From Lachnospiraceae bacterium (lineage in GTDB: Bacteria; Bacillota; Clostridia; Lachnospirales; Lachnospiraceae), in assembly GCA_022793065.1 (NCBI GenBank), contig JAAWCE010000017.1:23208-87207 (forward strand): a stretch of DNA of 64,000 nt, in the 5' to 3' direction. The translations under genes and the position numbers were made by a program. This document shows positions 25,637 to 34,761 of this stretch, one piece after another. The notes under the pieces were generated by a model. It saw only the letters and a list, made by a program, of their open reading frames with translations, made no database searches and was not told the origin of the DNA. Numbering within the stretch: position 1 is the first letter of the stretch; each line of letters begins with the position of its first letter.

Positions 25637-25879
25637 CTACTCCACCTCCGCTTCGTCAAACTCTGCCGTCACATAAAATCCTCTGGCATTTTCCACCACA
25701 TCCGTGACCACCCCCTCACGGCTTGTCAGCCTGTTCCTGAAAGGAATATTTGCCGACATGGCAAGGGCTGGGTCTATCACATAATAATAATTGCTGGGAA
25801 GCTCTCCTTCTGTTACCGTAATCTTCTGCCCTGCTTTCAGCAACCCCGGACGCTCCATCTTAAATTCCATTTTTCTCAT
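25637..25879 (-). CDS. Small conserved-looking protein of unknown function
   Basis: 80 residues from ATG 25879; GAGG lies 7 nt upstream, whereas the ATG at 25912 has a poorer site. The sequence is a mix of short strands: RPGLLKAGQKITVTEG, YYYVIDPALAMSANIPF, LTSREGVVTDVVENARGFYVTAEFDE. This suggests a small beta-barrel fold, but the family is not recognised. There is no signal peptide or membrane helix. It follows the methyltransferase stop by 45 nt on the same strand and converges on the exosortase gene. Confidence 0.6.
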   Translation of the reverse strand: MRKMEFKMERPGLLKAGQKITVTEGELPSNYYYVIDPALAMSANIPFRNRLTSREGVVTDVVENARGFYVTAEFDEAEVE

Positions 25880-25924
25880 CCTGATACCTCGACATATTCT
25901 TACATCCTTCACTATTTTGTTCTG

Positions 25925-27118
25925 TTAACCGTTTGACACCCTTGCCAAACTGGAATTCAACTGCAAATTAAGTCCATCGATCACTATCATATTGGATGGT
26001 ATTGCTATCTCGCTATCCACTAACCCCTCAGATGTGCGAATCATTACAGTAAAGCTGCATTTTTTTCTTTTTCCGGCATTGTTCAATAATTCAACTGCCT
26101 CAGAAAAACTTTCATATGACTTTTGTATTTTTACAGCCACTGGCGCGTCTAAATAATGTTTTTTTAGGAATCCGTCTATCCCTCTATTCCTCTGCACCAC
26201 ATCACATTCCAGCATATGTAATATTGCTAATTCTTCATCATTCTTAGTTTTATATGCATCTGCACCCACTTGCAGCAATTTTGATACCGTCTTAACCGGT
26301 GCATCTAATCTCTGCTTGCATAACGCAATCGCACTGGCGTTTTTATCAATTCCTATATAATTTCGATTTAATATTTTTGCAGCTACCAATGTTGTTCCAC
26401 TTCCACAAAAAGGGTCTAAAACTATGTCCCCTTCGTCCGTACTTATTTGAATTATCTTTTCAAGTAATTCTATTGGTTTTTGTGTGGGATAGCCTGTTCT
26501 TTCTTTCGCTTTTGGATTTAAAAACGGAATTTCCCATACATCCGACATGGGTACCCCCTTTTTTTCTTTGGCTATCACAATATTTCCTTGTTTATCATAC
26601 TTATAGCTTGCCTTTCCCTTATTATTTCTCACTCTTTCTTGCAATATTTGATCTATATTTGTAGTAGGTGAATATTCATTATAAATCGTATTAAATTTAA
26701 AATGATTGGTTTTAGAATAAAAGAATATTGTTTGATGACTGGGAAGCAATCCTTTTTTTGCATTAGACCATCTTTTATATGTCCAAATAATTTCACTTCT
26801 AAAATTATTTTCCCCAAACTCATCATCTAAAACCATCCGCAAATAATGCGAAGCTGAGTTATCACAATGCAAGAATACGCTTCCCGTCTTTTTTAATACT
26901 CTTTTTATTTCATTGATGCGAACTCTCATATAATCAAGATACTCGCCTTTTGTACTCCAAATATCAGAAAAACTATATTCAACTCCATTGGAATCTTTCA
27001 TACATTGAATCTTTTGAGTAAAAAAAGGAGGATCAAAATATATCATATCAATAATATTATCCTCCATCTTTTTTAAAACATTGATACAATCATCACAAAT
27101 TACCACTTTTACACTCAC
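25925..27118 (-). CDS. Beta-class DNA methyltransferase with a C-terminal extra domain
   Basis: 397 residues. The catalytic motif IV FDPPFF (D29-F32) comes first and the SAM motif I DPFCGSGTT (near 245) last, with YPTQKP just before it: the beta-class order used by N6-adenine and some N4-cytosine enzymes. The catalytic part ends near residue 280. The remaining 115 residues are not part of the usual enzyme. They contain CDVVQRNRGIDGFL and, ten residues on, VAVKIQKS, a D-G ... V-K-I-Q layout that recalls Mrr-like nuclease cores. The ATG overlaps the stop of the upstream 121-residue gene by 4 nt. The cassette is A+T-rich. Confidence 0.8.
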   Translation of the reverse strand: MSVKVVICDDCINVLKKMEDNIIDMIYFDPPFFTQKIQCMKDSNGVEYSFSDIWSTKGEYLDYMRVRINEIKRVLKKTGSVFLHCDNSASHYLRMVLDDEFGENNFRSEIIWTYKRWSNAKKGLLPSHQTIFFYSKTNHFKFNTIYNEYSPTTNIDQILQERVRNNKGKASYKYDKQGNIVIAKEKKGVPMSDVWEIPFLNPKAKERTGYPTQKPIELLEKIIQISTDEGDIVLDPFCGSGTTLVAAKILNRNYIGIDKNASAIALCKQRLDAPVKTVSKLLQVGADAYKTKNDEELAILHMLECDVVQRNRGIDGFLKKHYLDAPVAVKIQKSYESFSEAVELLNNAGKRKKCSFTVMIRTSEGLVDSEIAIPSNMIVIDGLNLQLNSSLARVSNG

Positions 27119-27480
27119 TCCCTAGATTTTGCAATACATTCAAGTATTTCCAAAAGATTAATTTCCGTAAATTCTTCTATGTATTTCCACGCTGCATCCC
27201 CATAATAATACTCACCGCCAATTCCCTGATATAATGTTTTCAATGTGTCCTGAATCTTCTGCGCCTGAATACGCTGTGGATAGTAAAACATCACTCTAAT
27301 TGGAATATACCCTTTCTCACTAATAACTTTTACTCTTGTATGTTCCTTTGTAATATGATCTCCATCAGTTGTAGCATCTCTCCATTTTATTTCTTCCACC
27401 CGATTATTAACTTGAATTTTTAATTCCATCGCATACTTGTCCGCTAATTTTTTTACTTTATCAAAAACAGTAATGTTCAT
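27115..27480 (-). CDS. Partner protein of the methyltransferase, unknown function
   Basis: 121 residues, start ATG 27480 after a GGGTGATAG site. The 3' end overlaps the methyltransferase start (ATGA), so the two are translated together. The protein is predicted alpha/beta: a charged N-terminal helix (VKKLADKYAMELKIQVNNRVEE), strands around RVKVISEKGYIPIRVMFYY, and a helical end. No nuclease motif is plain. By position it could be a restriction subunit, a recognition subunit or a regulator of the cassette; the sequence alone does not decide. Confidence 0.65.
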   Translation of the reverse strand: MNITVFDKVKKLADKYAMELKIQVNNRVEEIKWRDATTDGDHITKEHTRVKVISEKGYIPIRVMFYYPQRIQAQKIQDTLKTLYQGIGGEYYYGDAAWKYIEEFTEINLLEILECIAKSRE

Positions 27481-27641
27481 TTTCTATCACCCAATTCAAT
27501 CATGATGCAATTTATCGCGCCATAATATTTGATCGTTGACATGCCTAAACGTTAAACAGCATTATGTGTAAACATTGTATCATATGTGAAATATAAAAAC
27601 AAATGAATTCTCCAAAACCTGAACTGTTCCCAATATCATAA

Positions 27642-27684
27642 ACTGCTGTGACAGTTCAATTAAAATCTAAACTATCACAGCAGT
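27642..27684 (-). terminator. Hairpin after the DUF3887 lipoprotein gene
   Basis: A 15-bp stem (27642-27656 with 27670-27684, one mismatch) begins 4 nt past the stop of the minus-strand operon. The T-run is weak. Confidence 0.65.
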
Positions 27685-27687
27685 ATA

Positions 27688-28089
27688 TTATTTCATCCAA
27701 AGTCCAACGATTTCCATATCTGTATTATAACTTATAGTATAAGTCACATTCCTTTTCTCAAAAGCCGCCACAATCACCGCTACCGCCATATCAGTCCCCT
27801 GGGCGTCCTGCTGCCCTACAACCGCGCTGCTCTTATACTCCTTGAAAGCACCTGTCAATGTGTCCATAGCCTCCATATTAGCTGCCAGATCCTCCGCCGT
27901 CAGCGCCTCCTGCATTTCAGCGCTCATCTTCTCAACCACCTTGTCACACTCACCCTTCACCAAATGGTCTATGGCTTCTTTGGCAGATGCTATCACCGTC
28001 TCTTCGTCAAAGGCATCTGACAATTTCGCGCTGCTGCAGCCAGTCAATACCAAAACCAACATTCCTAATAACAATACTATTTTTTTCAT
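27688..28089 (-). CDS. DUF3887-type lipoprotein
   Basis: 133 residues with a lipoprotein signal peptide (MKKIVLLLGMLVLVLTGC; lipobox L-T-G-C, Cys18). The mature domain follows the NTF2-like DUF3887 pattern: a helix pair (ETVIASAKEAIDHLVKGECDKVVEKMS), then strands (AVAVIVAAFEKRNVTYTISYN, DMEIVGLWMK). Such domains probably bind ligands outside the cell. It is the last gene of a run RR-HK-YhfC-lipoprotein on one strand and ends at a hairpin, so it is probably part of the output of that signalling operon. Confidence 0.8.
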   Translation of the reverse strand: MKKIVLLLGMLVLVLTGCSSAKLSDAFDEETVIASAKEAIDHLVKGECDKVVEKMSAEMQEALTAEDLAANMEAMDTLTGAFKEYKSSAVVGQQDAQGTDMAVAVIVAAFEKRNVTYTISYNTDMEIVGLWMK

Positions 28090-28174
28090 CTCTGCACCTC
28101 CTGGCCCGTCTCTGGCGGGCCCTCATTTCCCTTTCATTCCACTTTCCACAGTCGCTGCTTTATTTCACATTTCA

Positions 28175-28906
28175 TCATCCCCCTTCTATGACTTTCTTGT
28201 CACGGCCGGATTTTGCAAAACACCAAAGTCCCATTGCCAGTGTCAGAACTCCTATCGCTCCTCCATAAACCCACACGCCAAATGTTCCAACGCCAAATTC
28301 TGCGGGCAGAATAACGATTGCTGCATCCATGACCGTATGAAGTAAAATTGCTCCCATAAGATACCAAATTGTCTTCCCGCTTCTGATGCCATAGAGTACC
28401 AGAAGCGTTGCTCCCACATGAAACCCTATGGCATATAGCCGCTCAACCGCCGCCATAAACAGTCCCCCTGGTTCAACCGGAACTAACGCCCCCTGTCCTC
28501 CAATCACCATAACAAGGACCGCCACATAATTCAATCCTACCAGAATCATTGCCTCTATTCCGCCATGTCCAAACCCAAATGCAAGACCATGTTCCACCTC
28601 CCGCTTCTCCTTCAAAAAGAAACGGATGCCAATCCATCGAGCCGCCTCTTCAAATATTCCCGCAGATAGTCCCAAAAATATCCCATATGCCCAAGGATTC
28701 AACTGCAAAACTGTAAACCACGCATATTGCGGCAGCACAAGCTGCAATATGGGAATTCTGATCACTAACTGACTGATTACAAACGCCGCCGCTCCAATCA
28801 AGAACGCTTTTCCCGTCCCCTTTTTCTTCCGCATACACATCACAAGTCCCCCAATGGGAACCACATAACATACAACTATGCCAAATATTAACCCTATTAT
28901 TAACAT
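28175..28906 (-). CDS. YhfC-family intramembrane metalloprotease
   Basis: 243 residues with seven or so membrane helices. Motifs of the YhfC/CPBP-like group are visible: E-E-A-A-R-W in one helix (GIFEEAARW), G-H-G-G-I-E-A in the next, and conserved His in LLHTVMDA. These presumably coordinate a metal within the membrane. Substrates are unknown. It sits 62 nt downstream of the GHKL kinase and 85 nt upstream of the lipoprotein gene. In LytTR systems related proteases can process signal peptides or confer resistance to them; that role here is inference. Confidence 0.8.
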   Translation of the reverse strand: MLIIGLIFGIVVCYVVPIGGLVMCMRKKKGTGKAFLIGAAAFVISQLVIRIPILQLVLPQYAWFTVLQLNPWAYGIFLGLSAGIFEEAARWIGIRFFLKEKREVEHGLAFGFGHGGIEAMILVGLNYVAVLVMVIGGQGALVPVEPGGLFMAAVERLYAIGFHVGATLLVLYGIRSGKTIWYLMGAILLHTVMDAAIVILPAEFGVGTFGVWVYGGAIGVLTLAMGLWCFAKSGRDKKVIEGG

Positions 28907-28968
28907 TTTACCTTCTTTCTAACACCGCAAGTCATGTCTGCGTCCCAGCCCTCACATGCTGCCGGATG

Positions 28969-30291
28969 CTATGTTCTTTTCGATTCCTGATCCCCGCATA
29001 CCACTACCGCTTTGGTAATAAACACCCCTTCTTTCCATTCAAACTGCACATCACCCCCATACTGGTCCACCGTCCGCCGTATATTTGCAATTCCCATACC
29101 TTCATGATTGCTTTTCCGTGAACGAAATCCTTCTCCTTCTTTTACAGGTTCCTGTTCACAACTGTTTTCCATCACAATAGAAAGAAATTGCCTAACCATG
29201 TTTACCCTTAATCTGATATAACTATCCCCGCTGCCTGCAGCCGCAGCAATGGCATTGTCCAAAAGATTTGCGAATAATGCCGTCACATCCGTATCTCTCA
29301 TAAATCCCAGAGACAGTTCACCCACTTTAATATCTTCCCTAATTCCTACCCTCTGCATATGCGCAGCCTTATCATTTAATATAATGTTAAGCAGCTTATC
29401 AGAAGTATAATATTTCTGCTGAAAACGGTTTAACATTTTATGAATATTTCCTGCATATTGAGAGGCGTCTTCTGCACCAGCATTTCTGTACAGCGCCTCC
29501 ATTGCCTGAATATGATTGCGAATATCATGTATCAGTTTCCTGGATTCTTCATATTTCTCTTCTTCCCTCTCATAGTATTGGTATTGCATGACGGCTTGCT
29601 GCCGATACAAATTCCTCTCATTTTCCAATCTGTGATTTTCACCCATAATATCTATCAGTACGCAGAAATAAAGATTCAATCCTATCAGCAGAATCAAATT
29701 GACAACAAAAAGCACCACCACATCCAGCACCATATAAATCTGCATCATATACAAGGTATAATACATATTAAACATGGAAAACATGGGAAGAAACACAGAT
29801 AACACAACCTGCCGCAATGTAATATGTCTGCCCGCCTTTTTCCCCGCCGCCATAGTAATCAGCAAAATCACCATAAATTCCATCATTCGAGTCACCGCCA
29901 CCAACAGCATATATGCCAGTTCCGCAGAATTCAAATACAGAATTCCCCATGCCCACAGCATTTGATATACAGTGACGCTGACCACATCCGTGAGAAAAAC
30001 GGAAACAGCCAGAATAAAGTATGGAACCAAAAAGGTTCTGGCAGTCCGAAACCCCCAACCGGCTGCGAACGGAAACAGGAGTATGGAAATCAGGTTCAGC
30101 CATGTATTGCCCAGTATGGAAATTGCCACACTGAACAAAATAAACGCCGCCACAACTCCCCAGCGAATGTTTACGCCCCTTACCATACCGGAATGTGCTG
30201 CGATTCTATATGCGCCATAGAACATTGACCCCAGCAGAAATATGCTTCCGACCAGGGGTAACATTCCATAAATTACAACCATCAATTCCAT
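28969..30291 (-). CDS. GHKL-domain sensor histidine kinase (AgrC-like)
   Basis: 440 residues. Six or seven membrane helices fill residues 1-225. A coiled linker follows (ENHRLENERNLYRQQAVMQYQYYE), then the phosphoacceptor segment ESRKLIHDIRNHIQAMEAL (His in H-D-I-R-N-H). The HATPase_c_5-type ATPase has N-L-L-D-N-A-I-A-A-A and EGMGIANIRRTVDQYGG. This is the AgrC/ComD architecture that senses peptides at the membrane. Its start overlaps the response-regulator stop by 10 nt. No AgrB- or AgrD-like gene is next to it. Confidence 0.9.
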   Translation of the reverse strand: MELMVVIYGMLPLVGSIFLLGSMFYGAYRIAAHSGMVRGVNIRWGVVAAFILFSVAISILGNTWLNLISILLFPFAAGWGFRTARTFLVPYFILAVSVFLTDVVSVTVYQMLWAWGILYLNSAELAYMLLVAVTRMMEFMVILLITMAAGKKAGRHITLRQVVLSVFLPMFSMFNMYYTLYMMQIYMVLDVVVLFVVNLILLIGLNLYFCVLIDIMGENHRLENERNLYRQQAVMQYQYYEREEEKYEESRKLIHDIRNHIQAMEALYRNAGAEDASQYAGNIHKMLNRFQQKYYTSDKLLNIILNDKAAHMQRVGIREDIKVGELSLGFMRDTDVTALFANLLDNAIAAAAGSGDSYIRLRVNMVRQFLSIVMENSCEQEPVKEGEGFRSRKSNHEGMGIANIRRTVDQYGGDVQFEWKEGVFITKAVVVCGDQESKRT

Positions 30292-30992
30292 CTCCCCCTC
30301 TCGTCAGCCAGATATTCATTTAACGCTCTGCGAAACATCACCGCCTTTTTCTGGGACAGCGGAATTGTACTTCCATTTGTGAGCAAAATATCATAATTAC
30401 ATATATTTTGTACCGCATATAAGTTGACTACAAAGCTCTTATGGGGCATAGCAAAACCGTATGCCTCCATCTCCTGAGCCAATTCCGTAATTTTTCTTTT
30501 TAAGTGCCAGAGATGTTTTGTAGTATGAAGCACCACCTGACGATTCCAATATTCAAAATACAAAATATCAGAAGGCAGTTCCCGCACAATTCCTTCTTTG
30601 GCCTGAAATTCCAGCGCTTGTTCTCTCCTGGGCACTCCATAGCGAAGCGCTTCGTCCAACTGCGCATAAAGTTCTTCCCGTTTCAGCGGTTTCAATAGAT
30701 ACGCAAACGCATGTACCGCAAAGGCAAATATGGTATAATCGCTGTAATTCGTAACATATATTAACTTTACTTCCTTATCCGTCTCACGAACCCGCTTTGC
30801 AGTTTCAATTCCATTCAATCCGTCCATATCTATATCCAGCAAAAGAATATCAAAGTTTTTACCCGACGCCAGCAAATCCTCTCCCCTGGAATATGCTTCC
30901 GACAGTATTTCCGCCCTTTCATACTCTTGCAAAAACTTTAATATCCTTTCAAGTTCCCCAGCATCGTCGTCACAAACCGCCACTCTTAACAT
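30282..30992 (-). CDS. LytTR-family response regulator (AgrA-like)
   Basis: 236 residues. Receiver domain at 1-118: acidic pair D-D near residue 8, phosphoacceptor in ILLLDIDMDGLNGIE, then YVTNYSDYT and the K of LLKPLKREE. The LytTR DNA-binding domain at about 135-230 has FQAKEGIVRELPSDILYFEYWNRQVVLHT and FVVNLYAVQNI...GSTIPLSQKK. It is phosphorylated by the overlapping kinase gene and binds direct repeats through LytTR. Two direct repeats lie just upstream of a good promoter in front of this gene, so autoregulation is likely. Confidence 0.92.
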   Translation of the reverse strand: MLRVAVCDDDAGELERILKFLQEYERAEILSEAYSRGEDLLASGKNFDILLLDIDMDGLNGIETAKRVRETDKEVKLIYVTNYSDYTIFAFAVHAFAYLLKPLKREELYAQLDEALRYGVPRREQALEFQAKEGIVRELPSDILYFEYWNRQVVLHTTKHLWHLKRKITELAQEMEAYGFAMPHKSFVVNLYAVQNICNYDILLTNGSTIPLSQKKAVMFRRALNEYLADERGRWN

Positions 30993-31084
30993 ATTTTCTC
31001 CTTACCTGGCTTCCACAGGTTCCCATACGGCGCCCTATATCAATCATTTCCCCACCGCCAAACCACATCCTTCTGTCTGATTCC

Positions 31085-31148
31085 ATTCTAATTTTTTCTC
31101 ATGCAAAATGCAATATCCTAAGTCTAACGTAAGGCATTTTTAGTCTAA
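31085..31148 (-). promoter_or_regulatory. Promoter with paired LytTR-type repeats
   Basis: On the minus strand TTGCAT (31113-31108), 17 nt and TAGAAT (31090-31085) form a promoter. Immediately upstream are two direct repeats of TTAGACT (31148-31142 and 31127-31121), 21 bp apart, i.e. two helical turns. That is the spacing and position of LytTR activator sites. Confidence 0.65.
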
Positions 31149-31182
31149 GATACTTGTTCCTGGGTTTTGTATCATGGAAAAA

Positions 31183-31218
31183 GCAAACGCTTCCAGCTCC
31201 ATTACCGAAAGCGTTTGC
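31183..31218 (-). terminator. Rho-independent terminator of the oligopeptide ABC operon
   Basis: A perfect 10-bp stem (31183-31192 with 31209-31218) is followed on the minus strand by TTTTT, starting just past the stop of the ATPase gene. Confidence 0.85.
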
Positions 31219-31221
31219 CCA

Positions 31222-32814
31222 TTATGAATTGCACAAAAGCAATTTTGTATATTCTTCCCTGGGATCATGAAATACTTCCTCTGTGTCCCCAATCTCAATA
31301 ATTCTTCCCTCTTTCATAATCATAATCCTGTCGCACATCTGATAGACCACATTAATATCGTGGGAAATAAACAGATAAGACAAATTCATCTCCTGCCGGA
31401 GCTTCTGCAATAATTCCATAATCTGCGCCTGAATGGTCACATCCAATGCGGATACCGGTTCGTCTGCTACAATAAATCCCGGATTGGTAATCAATGCCTG
31501 GGCAATGCTGACCCGCTGACGCTGTCCCCCGCTAAGTTGAGACGGCTTTCTGTGAAAATATTTCTCTCCCATTCCCACACGCTGCAGCATATCATAAGCC
31601 GCCGCCTCCATATCCTGTTTTGTCATGGCCTTGGAGCTATCCAGCGCACCGGCGGCCCGAAGGGGCTCCTGCAGCAGCCACCCTATGGTTTTGGTAGGAT
31701 TTAAGCTGCTGTATGGGTCTTGAAATATCATCTGCGGCCCCACGGAATGGTGTATCACCCTTCCCTCCATATCCTTGTTCATACCCAAAATTGCCTTGGA
31801 AAGAGAAGTTTTTCCACAACCGCTCTCCCCCACCAGCCCCAAACTCTCTCCGGGATAGACATCAAATTCCACATGGGACACCACACGGCGCTTTTTGTTT
31901 CCAGAAAACAGGCTGTTGTTCCCCTCCCGATAAAACACGGACAAATTGCGTACCTGTAAAATGGAACTCTTTCTTCCGCCAGAAGCGCTTTTGTCATCCG
32001 TCCCTTGCTGTGCCGTGGGCGTCATACTGCATTTCTTCACCCTGGAAGGCACGGCTTCTATCAATCTTCTGGTATATTCCTGCTGCGGATTGCCGAAGAT
32101 TTCTTCGGCGGTTCCGTACTCCACCACCCCTCCGTCCTTCATGACAGCAATTTTGCCGCATAGCCTTTTGGCAAGATTCAAATCATGGGTAATAAACAAA
32201 AGAGAATTCTTCTGTTTCCGGCTGATTTCCCGAAGCAATGCTATAATCTGGTTTTGAATCGTAACATCAAGGGCAGTGGTTGGTTCATCTGCCACGATGA
32301 AACCGGGATGCAGAATCACAGCCATGGCAATCATCACCCTTTGACGCATCCCACCGGAAAGTTGATGAGGATAACTGTTATAAACCTTTTCCACCTGGTG
32401 CAGCCCAACCGCTTGAAAACTCTTTAAAACGCTGTCCCGGCGTTCTCCTTTTGAAAGCTTTGTATGAAGCCTGAGCACTTCCTCCACCTGTCTTCCCACT
32501 TTTTGCGTGGGATTCAGACTGGTCATGGGTTCCTGGAATACCATGGACATCCTGGCTCCCTGATATTTTCGGTAAAGCGTCTTATCACAAGGTCTTCCTG
32601 CCTCCTGAAGTACCACATCATCATAAAGAATCCGTCCTTCCGTAACCTGGGCTGTCTCAGGCGCAAGCCCCATCAGCGTCAATGCAGTGACACTTTTTCC
32701 GGAACCGGATTCCCCCACCACTCCCAAAATCTCCCCGTCCTCTATCTGCAAACTGACATTCTTCACTACTTCCGTGCCGTCAAAGGCCACAGACAAATTT
32801 TCGATCTTTATCAT
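31222..32814 (-). CDS. Fused oligopeptide ABC transporter ATPase (DppD-DppF type)
   Basis: 530 residues from ATG 32814 (GGAGGAGG 9-13 nt upstream); the longer frame overlaps the permease gene and is spurious. Two complete nucleotide-binding domains lie in tandem. The first has Walker A GESGSGKS, signature LSGGMRQR and FIVADEPTTALD. The second has GESGCGKTS, LSGGQRQR and FIVADEPVSALD. They energise peptide uptake through the two permeases encoded just upstream. In most peptide transporters the two ATPases are separate genes; here they are one protein joined by a short linker (about 255-275). Confidence 0.92.
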   Translation of the reverse strand: MIKIENLSVAFDGTEVVKNVSLQIEDGEILGVVGESGSGKSVTALTLMGLAPETAQVTEGRILYDDVVLQEAGRPCDKTLYRKYQGARMSMVFQEPMTSLNPTQKVGRQVEEVLRLHTKLSKGERRDSVLKSFQAVGLHQVEKVYNSYPHQLSGGMRQRVMIAMAVILHPGFIVADEPTTALDVTIQNQIIALLREISRKQKNSLLFITHDLNLAKRLCGKIAVMKDGGVVEYGTAEEIFGNPQQEYTRRLIEAVPSRVKKCSMTPTAQQGTDDKSASGGRKSSILQVRNLSVFYREGNNSLFSGNKKRRVVSHVEFDVYPGESLGLVGESGCGKTSLSKAILGMNKDMEGRVIHHSVGPQMIFQDPYSSLNPTKTIGWLLQEPLRAAGALDSSKAMTKQDMEAAAYDMLQRVGMGEKYFHRKPSQLSGGQRQRVSIAQALITNPGFIVADEPVSALDVTIQAQIMELLQKLRQEMNLSYLFISHDINVVYQMCDRIMIMKEGRIIEIGDTEEVFHDPREEYTKLLLCNS

Positions 32815-32845
32815 TTCCCCATGCCTCCTCCCCATACTCAGGACG

Positions 32846-33715
32846 CTATCCGTTCCGAGACACACTCCATCGCCTGATTCCCTCACCAAATAAGGAAAAG
32901 CCCAGTACCACCCATACAATCGTAAGTCCCGGCGCCAATGCATACCAGGGCGCAGACTGCAGATATCCCTGGGCGTCCGAAAGCATTTTGCCCAGACTTG
33001 CATCCGGGGGCTGAACGCCAATCCCCAGATAACTCATTCCTGATTCAGCAAGAATCGCATTGTTAAAGCCAATCATTACAGATACCCAAAATACGGAAAA
33101 GATATTGGGCAATATATGGACAAACAAAATGCGCAGTTTCCCCACACCCATTAATCTTGCCCGCCTGATATAATCCATATCCCGAAGCCTGATAAATTCA
33201 CTGCGCACAATACGTACATAACTGGGAACAAATACCAGTCCCAATGAGATAATCACATTTTGTTTTCCGCTGCCTAACACACTGATGATCACCAAAGTCA
33301 AAAGAATACTGGGAAAACCATTCAGCGCGTCCGTAACACGCATAACCGCCTCATCCAGCAGTCCTCCAAAATATCCTGTCACAGCACCCAGAAGAATTCC
33401 CACGCTCCCCGAAAACAGCACTACCAAACTACTGATGGATATGGTTGTGCCAAGACCCTGCATCACTCTCGAAAAAATATCACGGCCAAAATTGTCCGTT
33501 CCAAATAAATGCCCCAACGAAGGTCCCGCAAATTTTTCAGCCGCCGACATTTCCGTAGTACTATAAGGTGTCCAGAAAATACCCACTATTCCAAGCACAA
33601 TGGCAAAGCCCGTCATAACCAAACCTGCCACAAAATACTTATTCCATTTTCCGTTGCTCATGCCCTCTTTCGACCTTATCATATCTTTTCTCTTTCCGCT
33701 GCATGCCCTGATCAA
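32846..33715 (-). CDS. Oligopeptide ABC transporter permease (DppC type)
   Basis: 289 residues if it starts at the TTG of 33715 (AAGGA nearby); ATGs at 33682 and 33661 are alternatives with weaker sites. One N-terminal helix precedes the HLFGTDNFGRDIFSRV entry motif and the five-helix transport domain. The EAA loop is readable (YIRRARLMGVGKLRILFVHILPN). The end (GIRRWSVSRNG) is typical of DppC. It pairs with the DppB-type permease encoded 29 nt upstream to form the membrane channel. Confidence 0.9.
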   Translation of the reverse strand: MIRACSGKRKDMIRSKEGMSNGKWNKYFVAGLVMTGFAIVLGIVGIFWTPYSTTEMSAAEKFAGPSLGHLFGTDNFGRDIFSRVMQGLGTTISISSLVVLFSGSVGILLGAVTGYFGGLLDEAVMRVTDALNGFPSILLTLVIISVLGSGKQNVIISLGLVFVPSYVRIVRSEFIRLRDMDYIRRARLMGVGKLRILFVHILPNIFSVFWVSVMIGFNNAILAESGMSYLGIGVQPPDASLGKMLSDAQGYLQSAPWYALAPGLTIVWVVLGFSLFGEGIRRWSVSRNG

Positions 33716-33744
33716 AATTCCTTCTTTATAAAATCACTATTTGC

Positions 33745-34761
33745 CTACGTCCCGCTAATCCTGGGGTCAATCACCCGATACAAAATATCTACCAGAAAAT
33801 ACACAAAAATAACTACAAAAGTAATATACAAAATCAGTATCTCCACCACCGGAAAATCTCTGGTTGAAATAGAACTAATGAGCAATCTGCCGATACCAGG
33901 CAGTCCAAACACCTGCTCAACTACAATACTGCCCGCCACAATCTCCGCCACAATCATCCCCAGAAAAGTAACCACCGGCATCATGGCATTGCGCAGAACA
34001 TGCCCATACATCACCCGATGCTTTCCCGAACCCTTGCTGTAAGCCGTGCGCACATAATCTGAAGATAATTCTGTCAGCATGGAATTGCGCAGAAATCTGG
34101 CTGTCATGGCAATCTTTGGAATTGCTATGGACAGGGCTGGAAACACCAGATACCCAAGAAAGCCCAGGAAATTTTCCTCATACCCCACATATCCGCCAGG
34201 AGCAAAAAGTCCCAACACAATACCAAAAAAATATGTCACCAATATTCCCAGAAAAAACGATGGAACTGCCATGGCTGCCTGTGTCATAACTCCCAGGGCT
34301 GCGTCCAGAATATGTCCCGCCCTGCCAAACCAGCGCCGGACACCTTCGGATGTTTGAACGGCATGTGTTCCGCCGGACAATCCTGCCCATAATACACCTA
34401 AAGGGATGGATACCACAATAATCAGCACCAACGCCACCAACGCCAGCCATAACGTCACCGGAAGTTTATCCCCTATCAATTCCGCCACCGGCATCATCTC
34501 ATTCATATTCTTAGAATAACGATAACTGACGCCCAAATCTCCCTGCAAAACCCCGGCAATCCAGTGGAAATAACGCACTGCCGGAGGATCATTCAGCCCC
34601 AGTTCCTCCCGGAGCTGTTCCTCTCTTTCCGGCGTAGCCTCCGTTCCCAATATAGAAGTCACCACATCTCCCGGAATCATCTGAAAAGCAAGGAAAGCAG
34701 CAACCGAAACAAGGAACAATGTCATAATGAGAGTGATTAATTTTTTACCAAAATATTTCAT
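33745..34761 (-). CDS. Oligopeptide ABC transporter permease (DppB type)
   Basis: 338 residues. The N-terminal helix and the MIPGDVVTSILG and EEQLREELGLNDPPAVRYFHWI segments are typical of DppB. The domain holds six helices in total, and the EAA loop reads YVRTAYSKGSGKHRVMYGHVLRNAMMPV. A loop of about 20 residues around TSEGVRRWFGRAGH is longer than usual. The C-terminus (DILYRVIDPRISG) is the standard family ending. It is in an operon with its binding protein upstream and the DppC/ATPase genes downstream. Confidence 0.92.
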   Translation of the reverse strand: MKYFGKKLITLIMTLFLVSVAAFLAFQMIPGDVVTSILGTEATPEREEQLREELGLNDPPAVRYFHWIAGVLQGDLGVSYRYSKNMNEMMPVAELIGDKLPVTLWLALVALVLIIVVSIPLGVLWAGLSGGTHAVQTSEGVRRWFGRAGHILDAALGVMTQAAMAVPSFFLGILVTYFFGIVLGLFAPGGYVGYEENFLGFLGYLVFPALSIAIPKIAMTARFLRNSMLTELSSDYVRTAYSKGSGKHRVMYGHVLRNAMMPVVTFLGMIVAEIVAGSIVVEQVFGLPGIGRLLISSISTRDFPVVEILILYITFVVIFVYFLVDILYRVIDPRISGT

